35,168 nt of DNA from Desulfobacca sp. 4484_104 (GCA_002049795.1 MUKC01000036.1:1-35168); one strand, 5' to 3'; positions 1 through 9,137 are shown, numbered from the stretch's first letter. The notes: generated by a model not told the origin, from the letters alone. Numbers and translations: made by a program.

Positions 1-2
1 AA

Positions 3-263
3 TGGACTATTAGAAGCGACAGAGCGCAAAACACGCGCAGCGAAGCCTTGAATCTGATAAGAAATCGTAAGGGTCCGCTTCCCCACGTGGTAGCAGTAGG
101 CGGTGAACCACTCCCCTCCCGGATCGCCGCTTTGGCTATGGGAACAGGAGATCTTGACTGTATTTACCATTTTGCGTTGGCTGAACTTCAAGAAGCAATT
201 TCTGAAATTGACAATCAAGACCGAATGGACTTACTGCGTACTATGATTGAGGGCCGCCGCTGA
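3..263 (+). CDS. C-terminal fragment of unidentified protein (possible restriction-endonuclease tail)
   Basis: An open frame enters from the left edge and ends at TGA 261-263, giving about 86 residues, so only the C-terminus is visible. The TTG at 48 is not a convincing start because the frame is open upstream and no ribosome-binding site precedes it. The stretch with PHVVAVGGEPLPSRIAALA, a following GTGDLDCIYHFAL and an acidic helical end reminds me of the tails of some type II restriction endonucleases of the NgoBV/NlaIV kind. That is recall, not a search. The gene converges on pheS and lies where pheT would normally be, which would fit an inserted restriction-modification unit. Confidence 0.4.
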   Translation, partial: WTIRSDRAQNTRSEALNLIRNRKGPLPHVVAVGGEPLPSRIAALAMGTGDLDCIYHFALAELQEAISEIDNQDRMDLLRTMIEGRR

Positions 264-336
264 CGAGATATCAGTGATCTCCCGTTCGATTTGGCAATTT
301 AACAATTTGATAAGTTTAGGATTAGAACTAGCACTT

Positions 337-361
337 AGGACCTAATAATTTATTAAGTCCT
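337..361. terminator. AT-rich near-palindrome at the pheS 3' end
   Basis: A 25-base imperfect palindrome is centred on 349, with outer arms AGGAC/GTCCT, inner arms TAATAA/TTATTA and a single C-A mismatch. It touches the pheS stop codon and lies between two convergent genes, so it could be a weak bidirectional terminator. It has no strong GC stem and no long T-tract. Confidence 0.3.
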
Positions 362-1377
362 TAAAATTGCCGCAGGAAACGGAGGTCGTTTTCGAAGAAC
401 AGGCGCAGGTCGTCGATGCCGTATTTGAGCATGGCAATGCGTTCGATGCCCAGACCGAAGGCAAAGCCGGAATAAACTTCGGGGTCGTAGCCCACAAAGC
501 GGAAGACCTCGGGGTGGACCATACCGGCCCCGATGACCTCCAGCCAGCCGGTTTCTTTGCAGACCCGACAGCCCACCCCGCCGCAGATCACACAGGCAAT
601 ATCGACTTCGGCACTGGGTTCGGTAAAGGGAAAGTAACTGGGCCGGAAGCGCAGCCCTACCGAGGGGTCAAAGATTTCATGGACAAACACCGTCAGCACC
701 CCCTTGAGGTCGGCAAAGGTGACGTGTTTGTCCACCAGCAGGGCTTCCACCTGATGAAACATCGGGGTATGCGTCAGGTCGGAGTCGCGGCGATAGGTCT
801 TGCCGGGGGCGATAACCCGCACCGGCGGCGGTTGTTGTTCCATGACCCGGATCTGCATGGGCGAGGTATGGGTCCGTAAGACGACGTTCTCCGAGATGTA
901 AAAGGTGTCTTGCATATCGCGGGCCGGGTGGTCCTTGGGGATATTCAAGGCCTCAAAATTGTAATAGTCGGTCTCAACTTCGGGGCCTTCGACCACCTCG
1001 AAGCCCAGGCGGATGAAAATATCGCAGATCTCCCGGGTAATCCGGGTAATGGGGTGCATGCGGCCCAGGGGCGGCCGTCTGCCCGGAAGGGTGACATCCA
1101 ACCCGACCCGGCGCTGCCGGTCCCGGGCTGCGGCTTGCAGGCTTTCCTGGGCCTGGCTGAGCGCCTGTTCCAGGGTCTGCTTGACCCGATTACCTTCCTG
1201 GCCCGCCTGGGGCCGCATCTCCGGAGGCAGCTCGCGCAACGAACGTAAGATACCGGTCAGCGCCCCCTTACGCCCCAGATACTGCACCCGCAGACGTTCC
1301 AGAGCCGCGTCATCAGCGGCCTGGGCAATCTGGGCGATGGCCTCTTGCTCCAGTTTTTTTAGCTCTGCCAGGATCAA
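361..1377 (-). CDS. pheS: phenylalanyl-tRNA synthetase alpha subunit
   Basis: PheS is the catalytic subunit of the alpha2beta2 class II enzyme that charges tRNA-Phe. The 338-residue length is normal. An N-terminal coiled-coil region (about 1-90) is followed by the catalytic core with EGPEVETDYYNFEALN, RTHTSPMQIR, the motif 2 region GKTYRRDSDLTHTPMFHQVE and motif 3 GLGIERIAMLKYGIDDLR. The cysteine-rich CVICGGVGCRVCKETGW segment is typical of the family. The best start is a TTG at 1377, because no ATG or clear ribosome-binding site fits. It is the last gene of the thrS operon, 65 bases after rplT. Unusually, pheT does not follow. Confidence 0.96.
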   Translation of the reverse strand: MILAELKKLEQEAIAQIAQAADDAALERLRVQYLGRKGALTGILRSLRELPPEMRPQAGQEGNRVKQTLEQALSQAQESLQAAARDRQRRVGLDVTLPGRRPPLGRMHPITRITREICDIFIRLGFEVVEGPEVETDYYNFEALNIPKDHPARDMQDTFYISENVVLRTHTSPMQIRVMEQQPPPVRVIAPGKTYRRDSDLTHTPMFHQVEALLVDKHVTFADLKGVLTVFVHEIFDPSVGLRFRPSYFPFTEPSAEVDIACVICGGVGCRVCKETGWLEVIGAGMVHPEVFRFVGYDPEVYSGFAFGLGIERIAMLKYGIDDLRLFFENDLRFLRQF

Positions 1378-1442
1378 GCGGATATACCGAGGTAGGAAGT
1401 CAAAGGCTTAAAAACCACCATATCTGACTCGTTCGGTCCCGA

Positions 1443-1796
1443 TTAACCAGCCTGGCGGGCCAGCTCGGCAATCCGCGCAAAACCCGGCGGATCATAAACG
1501 GCCAGATCGGCCAGCACCTTGCGATCCAAGGCAATCCCGGCTTTCTTGGTGCCGCTGATAAAACGGCTATAAGATAGTCCCAGGGGACGGACCGCGGCAT
1601 TAATCCGGGTGATCCACAGGCTGCGGAATTCCCGTTTGCGAACCTTTCGGTCGCGGTAAGCGAAGGCCAGACCTCGTTCTACGGCCTCCCGGGCGGAGCG
1701 ATATAAACGCCGCCGACCGCCGCGGAAGCCCTTGGCCAGCTTGAGATATTTTTTATGACGGGCCCGGGCCCGCACGCTGTTTTTAACTCTGGGCAT
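1443..1796 (-). CDS. rplT: 50S ribosomal protein L20
   Basis: L20 binds 23S rRNA early in large-subunit assembly. The protein is 117 residues, starts [20 protein letters not shown] and is very basic in its N-terminal half, including the [20 protein letters not shown] segment. The globular C-terminal half holds [20 protein letters not shown]. All of this matches the family in length and order. An ATG start with a GAGGTT-type ribosome-binding site lies 14 bases after rpmI. In other bacteria L20 represses the infC-rpmI-rplT operon through a leader structure. No such structure was resolved here. Confidence 0.97.
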   Translation of the reverse strand: MPRVKNSVRARARHKKYLKLAKGFRGGRRRLYRSAREAVERGLAFAYRDRKVRKREFRSLWITRINAAVRPLGLSYSRFISGTKKAGIALDRKVLADLAVYDPPGFARIAELARQAG

Positions 1797-1810
1797 AACC
1801 TCAACCTCTC

Positions 1811-2008
1811 TTAAATATAAGGCAACAAACGTTCCAGACTTTTCATATTGGTTTTATCGACTAACGTCGCCTGGCGCAAGTGGCGTTTACGTTTCGGTCT
1901 TTTTTTAGTAAAGATATGGCGATGATAAGCCTTGCTACGCTTCAGCCGGCCACCTCCGGTGGCCCGAAAGCGCTTGGCGGCGCCGCGATGGGTCTTGATT
2001 TTGGGCAT
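1811..2008 (-). CDS. rpmI: 50S ribosomal protein L35
   Basis: L35 is a small, highly basic large-subunit protein. The 65-residue product begins [20 protein letters not shown] and contains [15 protein letters not shown], both diagnostic for the family, and it has exactly the usual length. The ATG is preceded by an AGAGGA ribosome-binding site. It sits between infC and rplT, the conserved order in most bacteria. Confidence 0.97.
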   Translation of the reverse strand: MPKIKTHRGAAKRFRATGGGRLKRSKAYHRHIFTKKRPKRKRHLRQATLVDKTNMKSLERLLPYI

Positions 2009-2076
2009 TTTGAGATCCTCTTAGGAAGCGCAAAGCTACCTGGCTGGTTTATTAGCTAGTTATATAAATATTTCCT

Positions 2077-2586
2077 CTACTTAGGGGCCAAGACCATGGT
2101 CATATGGCGACCTTCAAACTTGGGCTGCTGTTCCACTACGCCGATATCTTCTACGGCCGCGGCAATCTTTTTTAACAGGTTATAGCCCAGTTCGGGATGG
2201 GCTATTTCCCGGCCGCGAAAGACCAGGGAAACTTTGGTCTTGTCTTTTTGGGTCAGGAAGCGGCGAATATTTCGGAGTTTAAAGGCAATGTCATGCTCCT
2301 CAATTTTCGGCCGGACCTTGACTTCCTTAATCTGGATCGTGGCCTGTTTTTTGCGTGCCTCCTGGGTTTTCTTGCTCTGCATATATTTGAACTTGCCATA
2401 GTCCATGATCCGGCAAACCGGGGGCGTAGCCTGGGGAGCGACTTCTACCAAATCTAGGTGTTCTGCCGCGGCGCGTTCCAAGGCCTCGCTTATCGGCATG
2501 ATGCCGATCTGGCTGCCATCTGAGCCGACCAGGCGCACTTCCGGGGCAGTAATCTCCCGATTGATATTAACCTTCTTCTGGATGAT
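2077..2586 (-). CDS. infC: translation initiation factor IF-3 (AUC start)
   Basis: IF-3 binds the 30S subunit and rejects wrong initiator codons and tRNAs. The N-domain ([19 protein letters not shown]...[22 protein letters not shown]), the lysine-rich linker and the C-domain ([22 protein letters not shown]...[12 protein letters not shown]) are all intact. A GTG at 2538 would start the protein too late. The conserved N-terminal sequence continues upstream in frame ([14 protein letters not shown]) to tandem ATC codons at 2586 and 2583, directly after a strong AGGAGG at 2597-2592. No ATG, GTG or TTG is present there. A rare AUC start is therefore the best call, which fits the known IF-3 autoregulation through non-canonical start codons. 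The start lies inside the last 20 bases of thrS, suggesting translational coupling. Confidence 0.92.
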   Translation of the reverse strand: MIQKKVNINREITAPEVRLVGSDGSQIGIMPISEALERAAAEHLDLVEVAPQATPPVCRIMDYGKFKYMQSKKTQEARKKQATIQIKEVKVRPKIEEHDIAFKLRNIRRFLTQKDKTKVSLVFRGREIAHPELGYNLLKKIAAAVEDIGVVEQQPKFEGRHMTMVLAPK

Positions 2587-4531
2587 AGCCTCCTCCTGTA
2601 TTGTCTAGACCTCGTCTCAAGGTGGTCGGGATCTGTCCTTGGGCCTGCAGTTGTCGAACAAGTTCTTCAACCACCACATTTTTGGATTCCGTGCCATCCA
2701 ATTGGCGGACTGATAGGGTTTGGGAAGCTACTTCCCGATCCCCGACGATTATCATATAGGGAATTTTTTGCAGTTGCGCTTCCCGGACTTTTAGCCCTAA
2801 TTTCTCATTACGAAAATCTTTTTCTACCCGGAGGTTGGCTTCCTGGAGTCGCTGGGCCACTGCGGCGGCAAAATCTCGGGCCCGATCCGTGACCGGCAGC
2901 AGAATAACCTGCACCGGGGCTAACCATAAAGGGAAGGCGCCGGCGTAGTGCTCAATCAATACCCCTAAAAATCGTTCCAAAGAACCTAAGATTACCCGAT
3001 GCAACATCACCGGCCGGTGACGGTTGCCGTCGGGCCCCACATAGGTAAGATCAAACCGCTCGGGTAGGGTAAAATCGCACTGAATGGTGGCGCATTGCCA
3101 GCGCCGATTTAGGGCGTCCTTAAGCTTGATATCAATCTTCGGACCATAAAAGGCCCCTTCCCCGGCACAGACCTCGTACGACAGTTGGCGGGCCTGCAAG
3201 GCCTTAACCAAAGCCTGGGTGGCCAGTTCCCATTCGGCGTCGGTGCCGATGGATTTTTCGGGGCGGGTGGAGAGTTCCACCTCATAATCGAAGCCGAACG
3301 CCGCCATGACATCGGCGACAAAATCGATCACTCCAGCGATCTCAGTCTCCACCTGCTCCGGGGTGCATAAGATATGGGCATCATCCTGGGTAAATTGCCG
3401 GACGCGGGTCAGGCCGTGGAGCACCCCAGACTTTTCGTGCCGGTTGACTGTCCCCAGTTCAAAATAGCGGATGGGTAATTCTCGGTAACTGCGGATCCGG
3501 GATTTATAGATCAGCATATGGGCTACACAGTTCATCGGCTTGATGCCATAAGCCTGACCCTCGACCTCGGTGAAATACATGTGTTCCCGATAATTCTCAA
3601 AGTGACCGGAAGTTTTCCAAAGGTCCAGTTTGAGCATCTGGGGACCGATGACCAATTGGTAGCCGCGGCGCAAATGTTCCCGGCGTTCGAATTCCTCAAG
3701 CAGATAGCGGACCATGGCGCCTTTGGGAAGGTAAATCACCATTCCCGGCCCGGCCTCTTCTTCGATGATAAACAATTCCAGTTCGCGGCCCAGGCGGCGG
3801 TGGTCCCGGCGTTTAGCCTCTTCCAGATAATGGAGATATTGGGCCAGTTCCTCCGGCGAGGGGAAGGCGGTGCCATAAATCCGTTGTAACATGGGCTGGC
3901 GCTCGTCGCCGCGCCAGTAAGCCCCGGCCACGCTAGTGAGCTTGAAGGCCGGGATATAGCTGGTGGAAGGCACGTGCGGTCCGCGGCACAGATCAACAAA
4001 ATCTCCCTGTTGATAGATGCTGATGCGCTCCTCGGCCAGGTCTTGTAACAATTCTAACTTATAGGTTTCGCCCAGACCAGAAAAGAGTTGCACGGCCTCG
4101 GCGTGGGTCACCTCCTGGCGCTTAAAAGGCAGATCCTGGTCAATAATTTCTTGCATCCGGGCTTCGATACGCGGCAAATCCTCCGGGGTAAAGGGTTGCG
4201 GCGCATCAAAATCATAATAAAAACCGGATTCGATGGCAGGGCCAATAGTAACCTTGACGCCGGGGAACAGGCTGCGCACGGCTTCGGCCATGATATGGGA
4301 GGTACTATGCCGTAAAATTTCTAATCCGGCGGGAGTATTGATCAGAATCGGCTTAATCTGACAGTCATGATCCAAGGAGGAAGCTAGATCCACTTTTTGG
4401 CCATTCACCTGGGCCGCGATTACCTGACGATCAGTAGCCACGCCTAGGCTTTCCAGGGCCTGAGAGACACTGACCCCCGCCTCCAAGGTCACTCCCGGAC
4501 CTTGATTCAGATTCACTCTAATATTAGACAT
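2567..4531 (-). CDS. thrS: threonyl-tRNA synthetase
   Basis: ThrRS charges tRNA-Thr and edits mis-charged serine. The 654 residues show an N-terminal TGS domain (about 1-65), the editing domain with [15 protein letters not shown] and the later CRGPHVPST motif, the class II core ([20 protein letters not shown]), zinc ligands in MNCVAHM and MLHRVILGS with a further histidine in [17 protein letters not shown], and a C-terminal anticodon-binding domain (about 560-640). Length and order are normal. The ATG at 4531 fits. It is the first gene of the operon and its end overlaps the infC start. Confidence 0.97.
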   Translation of the reverse strand: MSNIRVNLNQGPGVTLEAGVSVSQALESLGVATDRQVIAAQVNGQKVDLASSLDHDCQIKPILINTPAGLEILRHSTSHIMAEAVRSLFPGVKVTIGPAIESGFYYDFDAPQPFTPEDLPRIEARMQEIIDQDLPFKRQEVTHAEAVQLFSGLGETYKLELLQDLAEERISIYQQGDFVDLCRGPHVPSTSYIPAFKLTSVAGAYWRGDERQPMLQRIYGTAFPSPEELAQYLHYLEEAKRRDHRRLGRELELFIIEEEAGPGMVIYLPKGAMVRYLLEEFERREHLRRGYQLVIGPQMLKLDLWKTSGHFENYREHMYFTEVEGQAYGIKPMNCVAHMLIYKSRIRSYRELPIRYFELGTVNRHEKSGVLHGLTRVRQFTQDDAHILCTPEQVETEIAGVIDFVADVMAAFGFDYEVELSTRPEKSIGTDAEWELATQALVKALQARQLSYEVCAGEGAFYGPKIDIKLKDALNRRWQCATIQCDFTLPERFDLTYVGPDGNRHRPVMLHRVILGSLERFLGVLIEHYAGAFPLWLAPVQVILLPVTDRARDFAAAVAQRLQEANLRVEKDFRNEKLGLKVREAQLQKIPYMIIVGDREVASQTLSVRQLDGTESKNVVVEELVRQLQAQGQIPTTLRRGLDNTGGGYHPEEG

Positions 4532-5053
4532 GCTCGTCTCATAAAAAAAGCACCCCCAGTAACCGCAACGGATTACTCCAGATGCTTATCCTGTTACCTG
4601 CTGTTTATCTGCTGCCTTACGGAATTCAAATCCTGCGTTTTAAACACCCTAGTCGTCGAGCAAACCTTTGGCCTTTCAAGTCTTGATTATCAGCCAAAAT
4701 TTCGCATAACAACCCCATTCTGTCAAGAGATTTTATTACTGCTGGGGCTTCTTGGGGCAATTCGTCCTCAACCCAGGGGTTAATTTCCCAAGTGGCAAAA
4801 AATTCCTCTTTGTGGGTTAATTGCCACCTCAGATCGCTTTCAACAAATATGCACTTGCGGCGCGCCCTGCGAGGCTGATTGGGAAATTATCGCCAACCGA
4901 CTAAAGGCATAGCATAATTTGTCCAGCCCTGATTGGGTACTTTTAAATGACCGACTTCAAGCGATACAGGAAAATTATGGGGAACCTTACATAATAGGCA
5001 TGTATATTGCAAAAAAATCGCTAAGGGAGAAGCAATTTAGGCAGGGGGGGACG
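4532..5053 (-). promoter_or_regulatory. thrS upstream region with hairpin and T-tract
   Basis: This stretch of about 520 bases has no convincing gene. Read on the reverse strand towards thrS, a short hairpin (AGTAA and CCG arms pairing with CGG and TTACT) lies at about 4559-4577. It is followed by GGGGGTGC and seven Ts at 4540-4546, just before the thrS ATG. A TTGACA that could be a -35 element lies at 4726-4721, but no good -10 follows at normal spacing. This may be an attenuator or leader of the translation operon. I saw no T-box sequence. Confidence 0.3.
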
Positions 5054-5236
5054 ATGGAACTTAAATATATCATTGCCACCTTGATCTTGAGTGATTTCTA
5101 TCTAACCATGCCGTTAAAAGAACGCAAGGCCTTGGTGCATAGATTATACTGCCTCTATGGCCGCCATTCGTATGGCGAGGGCCCGGCCGAACCGGAGACC
5201 GAGATGCAGACCAAGGCTACAGCCCGGCTCCGGTAG
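5054..5236 (+). CDS. small hypothetical protein
   Basis: A 60-codon frame starts at an ATG preceded by a run of seven Gs (5044-5050). The product begins MELKYIIATLILSDFYLTMP, is mildly hydrophobic at its start and basic at its end (KATARLR). The frame stays open upstream to a TTG at 4919, but nothing there looks like a start. I do not recognise it. It stands alone in a poorly conserved-looking region and could be chance. Confidence 0.25.
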   Translation: MELKYIIATLILSDFYLTMPLKERKALVHRLYCLYGRHSYGEGPAEPETEMQTKATARLR

Positions 5237-5909
5237 CAAGCGGCAATGTTTGCCTAGCCCTGACCGTTGGCAGGGAAGAGAGCCGGGTACAAAAGGAGGC
5301 TTGGGCCAGACCAAAACATTGGAGTCTGTTTATAGGCCTTACATCTGGGCGTGAAAAATCCAGGTTGGCTGGGAAGGGAAATTTGGGCTTGATGGACGGA
5401 AACCACCCACACTTTAATAACCTATGAATATTGTTAAATAATATAATAAAGAAGCCGAAAGCTGCATGCCAAACAGGTTATAATCTCCATGTTCAACAAT
5501 GTCAACCTGGCGTTTAAGCTTCCGGACGCAAGCCAAAAAAGCACCATTTGTAAATTTAACCCCAATATCACGGCCATGGCGATTTTTGCCAGGGAAATTT
5601 TCCCTTGGTTATGCAAATAAGCAAAAAAAAGAGTAAAGCCGAGATCTGAGGGCGGCCAGGTTAACCTGGCCCTTTCTTATTTTGAGCCGATGGTTTCAGG
5701 CTGGTTAGGAAAGGGTTTATTTTCCAGGGATCGGTTTTAGGTTCATGAAATCTGGTTGAACTAGCCTCTCGAGCCTGAGGTCAAACTTTGGGAGCTAATT
5801 TCTATTTCCGGGTCAGCGGCTTTGACACCGGTCAGCGGTTCGGATAAATTCTTCTCCAACAATATCGTTGTCGCTTTCAAGATCATCTTCCACCAAATAA
5901 GGTCAAGGG
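5237..5909. other. intergenic region upstream of dnaA-like gene
   Basis: The 670 bases hold no gene I can support. The clear element is the terminator at 5654-5683. No perfect DnaA box (TTATNCACA) was found by eye on either strand, so there is no evidence for a replication origin beside this dnaA. Confidence 0.5.
5654..5683 (+). terminator. rho-independent terminator
   Basis: GGCCAGG (5654-5660), a TTAA loop and CCTGGCC (5665-5671) form a perfect 7-bp GC-rich stem. The T-rich tail CTTTCTTATTTT follows on the plus strand. It would stop transcripts coming from the left before the dnaA-like gene. No well-supported plus-strand gene precedes it, so it may terminate a small RNA or the small ORF at 5054. 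Confidence 0.7.
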
Positions 5910-7274
5910 ATGGAGCCCGCGTGGATTGAGGTTAAGCATAGCCTGCAAGGGCGGCTCCCAGCCCCGGTATTCAAACTCTGGATTGAACCCCTGCAAGTCA
6001 CCCGTGGTTCCCAGGGAGAATTAGTGCTGGGATGCCCCAATGCCTTTGCATTATATTGGGTACGAGCCAATTATCTGAACCTCATCCGTGAGGAGGTGGA
6101 ACGGCTTTTAGGTGCCAAGTTCCCTATAGATTTACAGGTCTTAACACCTGTGGCGCGCCAGACTACCAAGCTGGTTCCAGTGCAACCCGTATTACCGGCC
6201 ATGAAAAACTTAGCGGTGCCGGGACGCGGTCTGAACCGCAGTTTTACTTTTGATCAGTTTGTGGTCGGCGCTGGCAATCGCTTTGCCTTTCAGGCCTCCC
6301 AGGCGCTAGCCCGTAATGATAAAGTCTACGGCCGGACGCTATTTTTAACCTCCTTACCTGGGCTGGGCAAAAGCCACCTATCGCAAGCGGTGGGTAACCA
6401 TATTAACACCCTGAGCGGCGGGCAGCGGGTCTTATATCTGACTGCCGAAGACTTTGCCAATGAAATGGTGACGGCCTTAAAACAGGGGCAGATGGAGCGC
6501 TTCAAAGATAAATTTCGGCATCAGTGCGATATCTTATTGCTGGAAGATGTCCACTTTTTAAGCGGTAAGGAAAAAATCCAGACCGAACTTTGTTACACCT
6601 TGGATTTTTTGGCCGATCAACAGAAAAAACTTGTTTTTACCAGTGGTTATGTACCAGCCGAAATCCCCAGTCTCAAAAAAGAACTTTATTCCCGCTTAGG
6701 TGCGGGGGTGATTACGCCCATTGCGCCGCCCGACTTTGATACCCGGGTCAAAATCCTGGCCAAGAAGGCGGATGATCGGGGAATCAAGATCTGTCGGCAG
6801 GTATTGGAATGTCTGGCCACTTATGTGACCCAAGATGTGCGCCAGATGGAAAGCGCCCTAGATAGTTTGGTGGCCAAATCGATGTTGCTCCCCGCCCCGA
6901 TCTCGCTGCAGTTAGCCGAGGAAGTGCTCTCCGACTTTCGGGTGGCCACCGGGCGTCTGAGTATGGAGAAAATTCAGCAACTTACCTGTCAGGTTTATCA
7001 GGTCAGTCTTGAGGAGCTGACCGGCCGGTCGCGCAAGAAAAAGCTGGTGCGTTCCCGCAACCTGGCCATTTATCTCTGCCGGCATTACACCCAGAAGACT
7101 CTCAAGGATTTGGCGCGGGCCTTTAAACGCACCCATTCCACTATTCTGCACGCCCTCGATAAGGTGGAGCGGGAATTGCAGATCTCCCCGGCTTTAGGCC
7201 AGGAACTGAAATTTCTGGAGCACAAGCTGCAAAACCCCACCCCTTCCGGGAAGTTGCCTGGCTCCCGCCGTTAA
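5910..7274 (+). CDS. dnaA: DnaA-family replication initiator, divergent
   Basis: All four DnaA domains are recognisable in 454 residues: domain I (about 1-75, with the usual W...F.LWIEPL pattern), a short linker, the AAA+ domain (about 110-335) and the helix-turn-helix domain IV (about 350-440). Several signature positions differ from classic DnaA. Walker A reads SLPGLGKS, Walker B reads LLLEDVHF, sensor 1 reads TSG instead of TSD, and the box-recognition motif reads KRTHSTILHA where GRDHSTVLHA is usual. The arginine-finger region (YSRL) and a sensor 2 arginine (DVRQMESAL) are kept. dnaN is not next to it; phoU converges 6 bases downstream. It could be the main initiator of an unusual lineage or a second DnaA paralogue. 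Confidence 0.88.
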   Translation: MEPAWIEVKHSLQGRLPAPVFKLWIEPLQVTRGSQGELVLGCPNAFALYWVRANYLNLIREEVERLLGAKFPIDLQVLTPVARQTTKLVPVQPVLPAMKNLAVPGRGLNRSFTFDQFVVGAGNRFAFQASQALARNDKVYGRTLFLTSLPGLGKSHLSQAVGNHINTLSGGQRVLYLTAEDFANEMVTALKQGQMERFKDKFRHQCDILLLEDVHFLSGKEKIQTELCYTLDFLADQQKKLVFTSGYVPAEIPSLKKELYSRLGAGVITPIAPPDFDTRVKILAKKADDRGIKICRQVLECLATYVTQDVRQMESALDSLVAKSMLLPAPISLQLAEEVLSDFRVATGRLSMEKIQQLTCQVYQVSLEELTGRSRKKKLVRSRNLAIYLCRHYTQKTLKDLARAFKRTHSTILHALDKVERELQISPALGQELKFLEHKLQNPTPSGKLPGSRR

Positions 7275-7280
7275 ACCCGG

Positions 7281-7964
7281 TTAAACACTTTGGGTGCTGA
7301 GCATGCCATCCTTATAGCGGTGTTTGATCACTTTGCCTTCGACAAAAAAGACGATATCTTCGGCCACATTAGTGGCCAGATCGGCAATCCGTTCAATGTT
7401 ACGGATAATGATAATATAGTGTAAGGCACGCCCCACGGCCGGGGTATCCTTGAGCATAAAGTTCAGTAATTTATTGATATATTCGTCATCCAGGGTATCG
7501 ACCTCAACGTCGCGCTGACAGGCCTGGACCGCCAGCTGGGGGTCCTGATGGACAAAGGCCTCAATACTGGTGCAGACCATTTCCAAGGCGATATCGGCCA
7601 TTTTCTTCAGATCAATGGGCAATTTTAAAGGGGGCCGCTGGTTCAGCTCTAAGGCGCGTTCGGCGATATTCACCGCCTGGTCACCGATGCGCTCTAAATC
7701 AGCATTGATCCGCATCGCCGCAGTAATAAAACGCAAATCCTTGGCCAGGGGTTGACGCAGGGCCAGAAGCTTAAGGCATTGTTCATCAATCTCCAGTTCC
7801 ATATCATTGATGGCCAGATCGCCGATGATGACCTCTTTGGCCAACTCGGAGTTACGGTTGAGGACCGAGGCAATGCTATGCTGCCCGGCCTGTTCCGCGG
7901 CCTCAGCCATACGGAGCAGATTCATCTTTAAGTCTGCCAGTTCTCTATCAAATTGCCTGACCAT
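7281..7964 (-). CDS. phoU: phosphate transport regulator PhoU
   Basis: PhoU links the Pst phosphate transporter to PhoR/PhoB signalling and limits phosphate uptake. The 227-residue protein is all-helical with two tandem three-helix repeats. Each carries the metal-binding family motif: NADLERIGDQAVNIAERA at about residue 88 and NIERIADLATNVAEDI at about 190. Length is normal. No pst or pho genes are in the window, so it stands alone and converges on the dnaA-like gene. Confidence 0.95.
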   Translation of the reverse strand: MVRQFDRELADLKMNLLRMAEAAEQAGQHSIASVLNRNSELAKEVIIGDLAINDMELEIDEQCLKLLALRQPLAKDLRFITAAMRINADLERIGDQAVNIAERALELNQRPPLKLPIDLKKMADIALEMVCTSIEAFVHQDPQLAVQACQRDVEVDTLDDEYINKLLNFMLKDTPAVGRALHYIIIIRNIERIADLATNVAEDIVFFVEGKVIKHRYKDGMLSTQSV

Positions 7965-8160
7965 GGCTGTCCCCTTGGGAGTCTCCCAGATAATAACCGC
8001 TAAAATAATTCTAACTCAAAGCTAATAAACTCGTCATCCCGCAATTGTTGCGGTAAATTTTCCATTGACCAGGGGGCCGGATCGGCAAAAATGACCCGGA
8101 AATATTTAAATTAGACGATTTTAAGCTAACTTGGGGAGATAATCAACCATTAACTTAATC

Positions 8161-8177
8161 CGGCTGATTAGCAGCCG
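8161..8177. repeat. small hairpin before the nucleoside phosphorylase gene
   Basis: CGGCTG, a five-base loop and CAGCCG form a perfect 6-bp stem a few bases before the candidate GTG at 8181 and 18 bases before the ATG at 8196. It could affect translation initiation. No other support. Confidence 0.25.
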
Positions 8178-8195
8178 TCAGTGGAGAACCAGGCC

Positions 8196-8981
8196 ATGAA
8201 GGCTGAACTGCCCTGTGATGCCGCGGGTCGTTGCTATCATTTGCAGGTCGGGGCCGGAGAAGTAGCGCCCTTGGTGCTGACCTCCGGGTCAGCGGAGCGC
8301 ATCCGGCGTTTGGCGGAGTCTTTTGATCGCGTCGAGCTAGTGCGTCAGCAAAGAGAATTTTTAACCATTACCGGGTCCTACCAAGGTATCCGGATCACCG
8401 GCCTGGCTACTGGCATCGGCCCTGACAATACCGCCATCGCAGTCATTGAGGCCGTCCAGTACCAGCCGCAAGCTACCTTTATTCGCATCGGCAGTTGTGG
8501 CAGCCTGCAGCCGGAAATACAACTGGGTGATCTGATTATCAGTACTGAGGCCCTACGGCATGAAAATACTACGCAGTTTTATGCTCCGGCGGAGCTAAAG
8601 GCAGTGGCCGATCCGCTAGTTACCCAGGCCCTGATTGCGGCCGCCCAGGAGCAGGGAGTGGTCTATCATTGCGGTCTGACCTGCACGACCAGCGATTTTT
8701 ACCACGGCCAGGGGCGGCGGGTACCGGGCTTTTCGGGCTGTGATCCGACTCTGCTGCCGCGCCTCCAGGCTAAGGGGGTGTTGAATCTGGAAATGGAGAT
8801 GGCCGCTTACTTTATTCTGGCTCAGGTTTCCGACTTTCCCTTACGGGCCGGGGGCTTGACCGCGGTCTTTGCCGACCGTTGGCGAGGGACTTTTATTGCC
8901 CCGGAAGAGATGAGCGCGGCCGAGGACCGCGCTATCCAAGTGGCTCTGGGGGCGGTACTGCGCTTGGCAGATAGGCCTTAA
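8196..8981 (+). CDS. nucleoside phosphorylase (uridine/purine type)
   Basis: This is a member of the PNP_UDP family, which cleaves the glycosidic bond of nucleosides with phosphate in salvage pathways. Diagnostic stretches are ATGIGPDNTAIAVIE, IRIGSCGSLQPEIQLGDLII and the ribose-binding NLEMEMAAYF near residue 205. Length (about 261 residues) fits uridine phosphorylases, and I favour uridine over purine specificity only loosely. The ATG at 8196 is preceded by GGAG at 8183-8186. A GTG at 8181 in the same frame is possible but has no ribosome-binding site. It stands alone, followed by a terminator-like structure. Confidence 0.85.
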   Translation: MKAELPCDAAGRCYHLQVGAGEVAPLVLTSGSAERIRRLAESFDRVELVRQQREFLTITGSYQGIRITGLATGIGPDNTAIAVIEAVQYQPQATFIRIGSCGSLQPEIQLGDLIISTEALRHENTTQFYAPAELKAVADPLVTQALIAAAQEQGVVYHCGLTCTTSDFYHGQGRRVPGFSGCDPTLLPRLQAKGVLNLEMEMAAYFILAQVSDFPLRAGGLTAVFADRWRGTFIAPEEMSAAEDRAIQVALGAVLRLADRP

Positions 8982-8999
8982 ACTATCTGACCTCAACCG

Positions 9000-9049
9000 A
9001 TTACCCCTAGACTTCCGCCGGGGTAATATTCCAAGTCTAGACTTTTTAT
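9000..9049 (+). terminator. mutually exclusive stems with T-tract after the phosphorylase gene
   Basis: Two pairings compete. ATTACCCC (9000-9007) pairs with GGGGTAAT (9020-9027), and CTAGACTT (9007-9014) pairs with AAGTCTAG (9033-9040). The second stem is followed by ACTTTTT, and 9033-9044 is itself a perfect 12-base palindrome. It probably terminates the phosphorylase transcript. The switch-like overlap lies about 100 bases before the next gene. Confidence 0.5.
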
Positions 9050-9137
9050 GCCCAAGCATCTATAAACTAGGGCTTCCAACTTGACGATCCGGGTGATTTG
9101 GGTTACTTACCATGCAACAATTTCCGAGGATAGCACC

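Noticed and set aside
4502-4783. 93-codon forward frame across the thrS start
   Set aside because: It overlaps the thrS 5' end on the other strand, has random-looking composition and no ribosome-binding site.
5300-5400. Possible 6S-like or other structured RNA before dnaA
   Set aside because: No convincing long pairing or known consensus could be made by eye.
5434-5616. 60-codon hydrophobic reverse-strand frame
   Set aside because: TTG start without a ribosome-binding site, no recognisable family, and its upstream and downstream context gives no support; hydrophobicity in an AT-rich region arises easily by chance.
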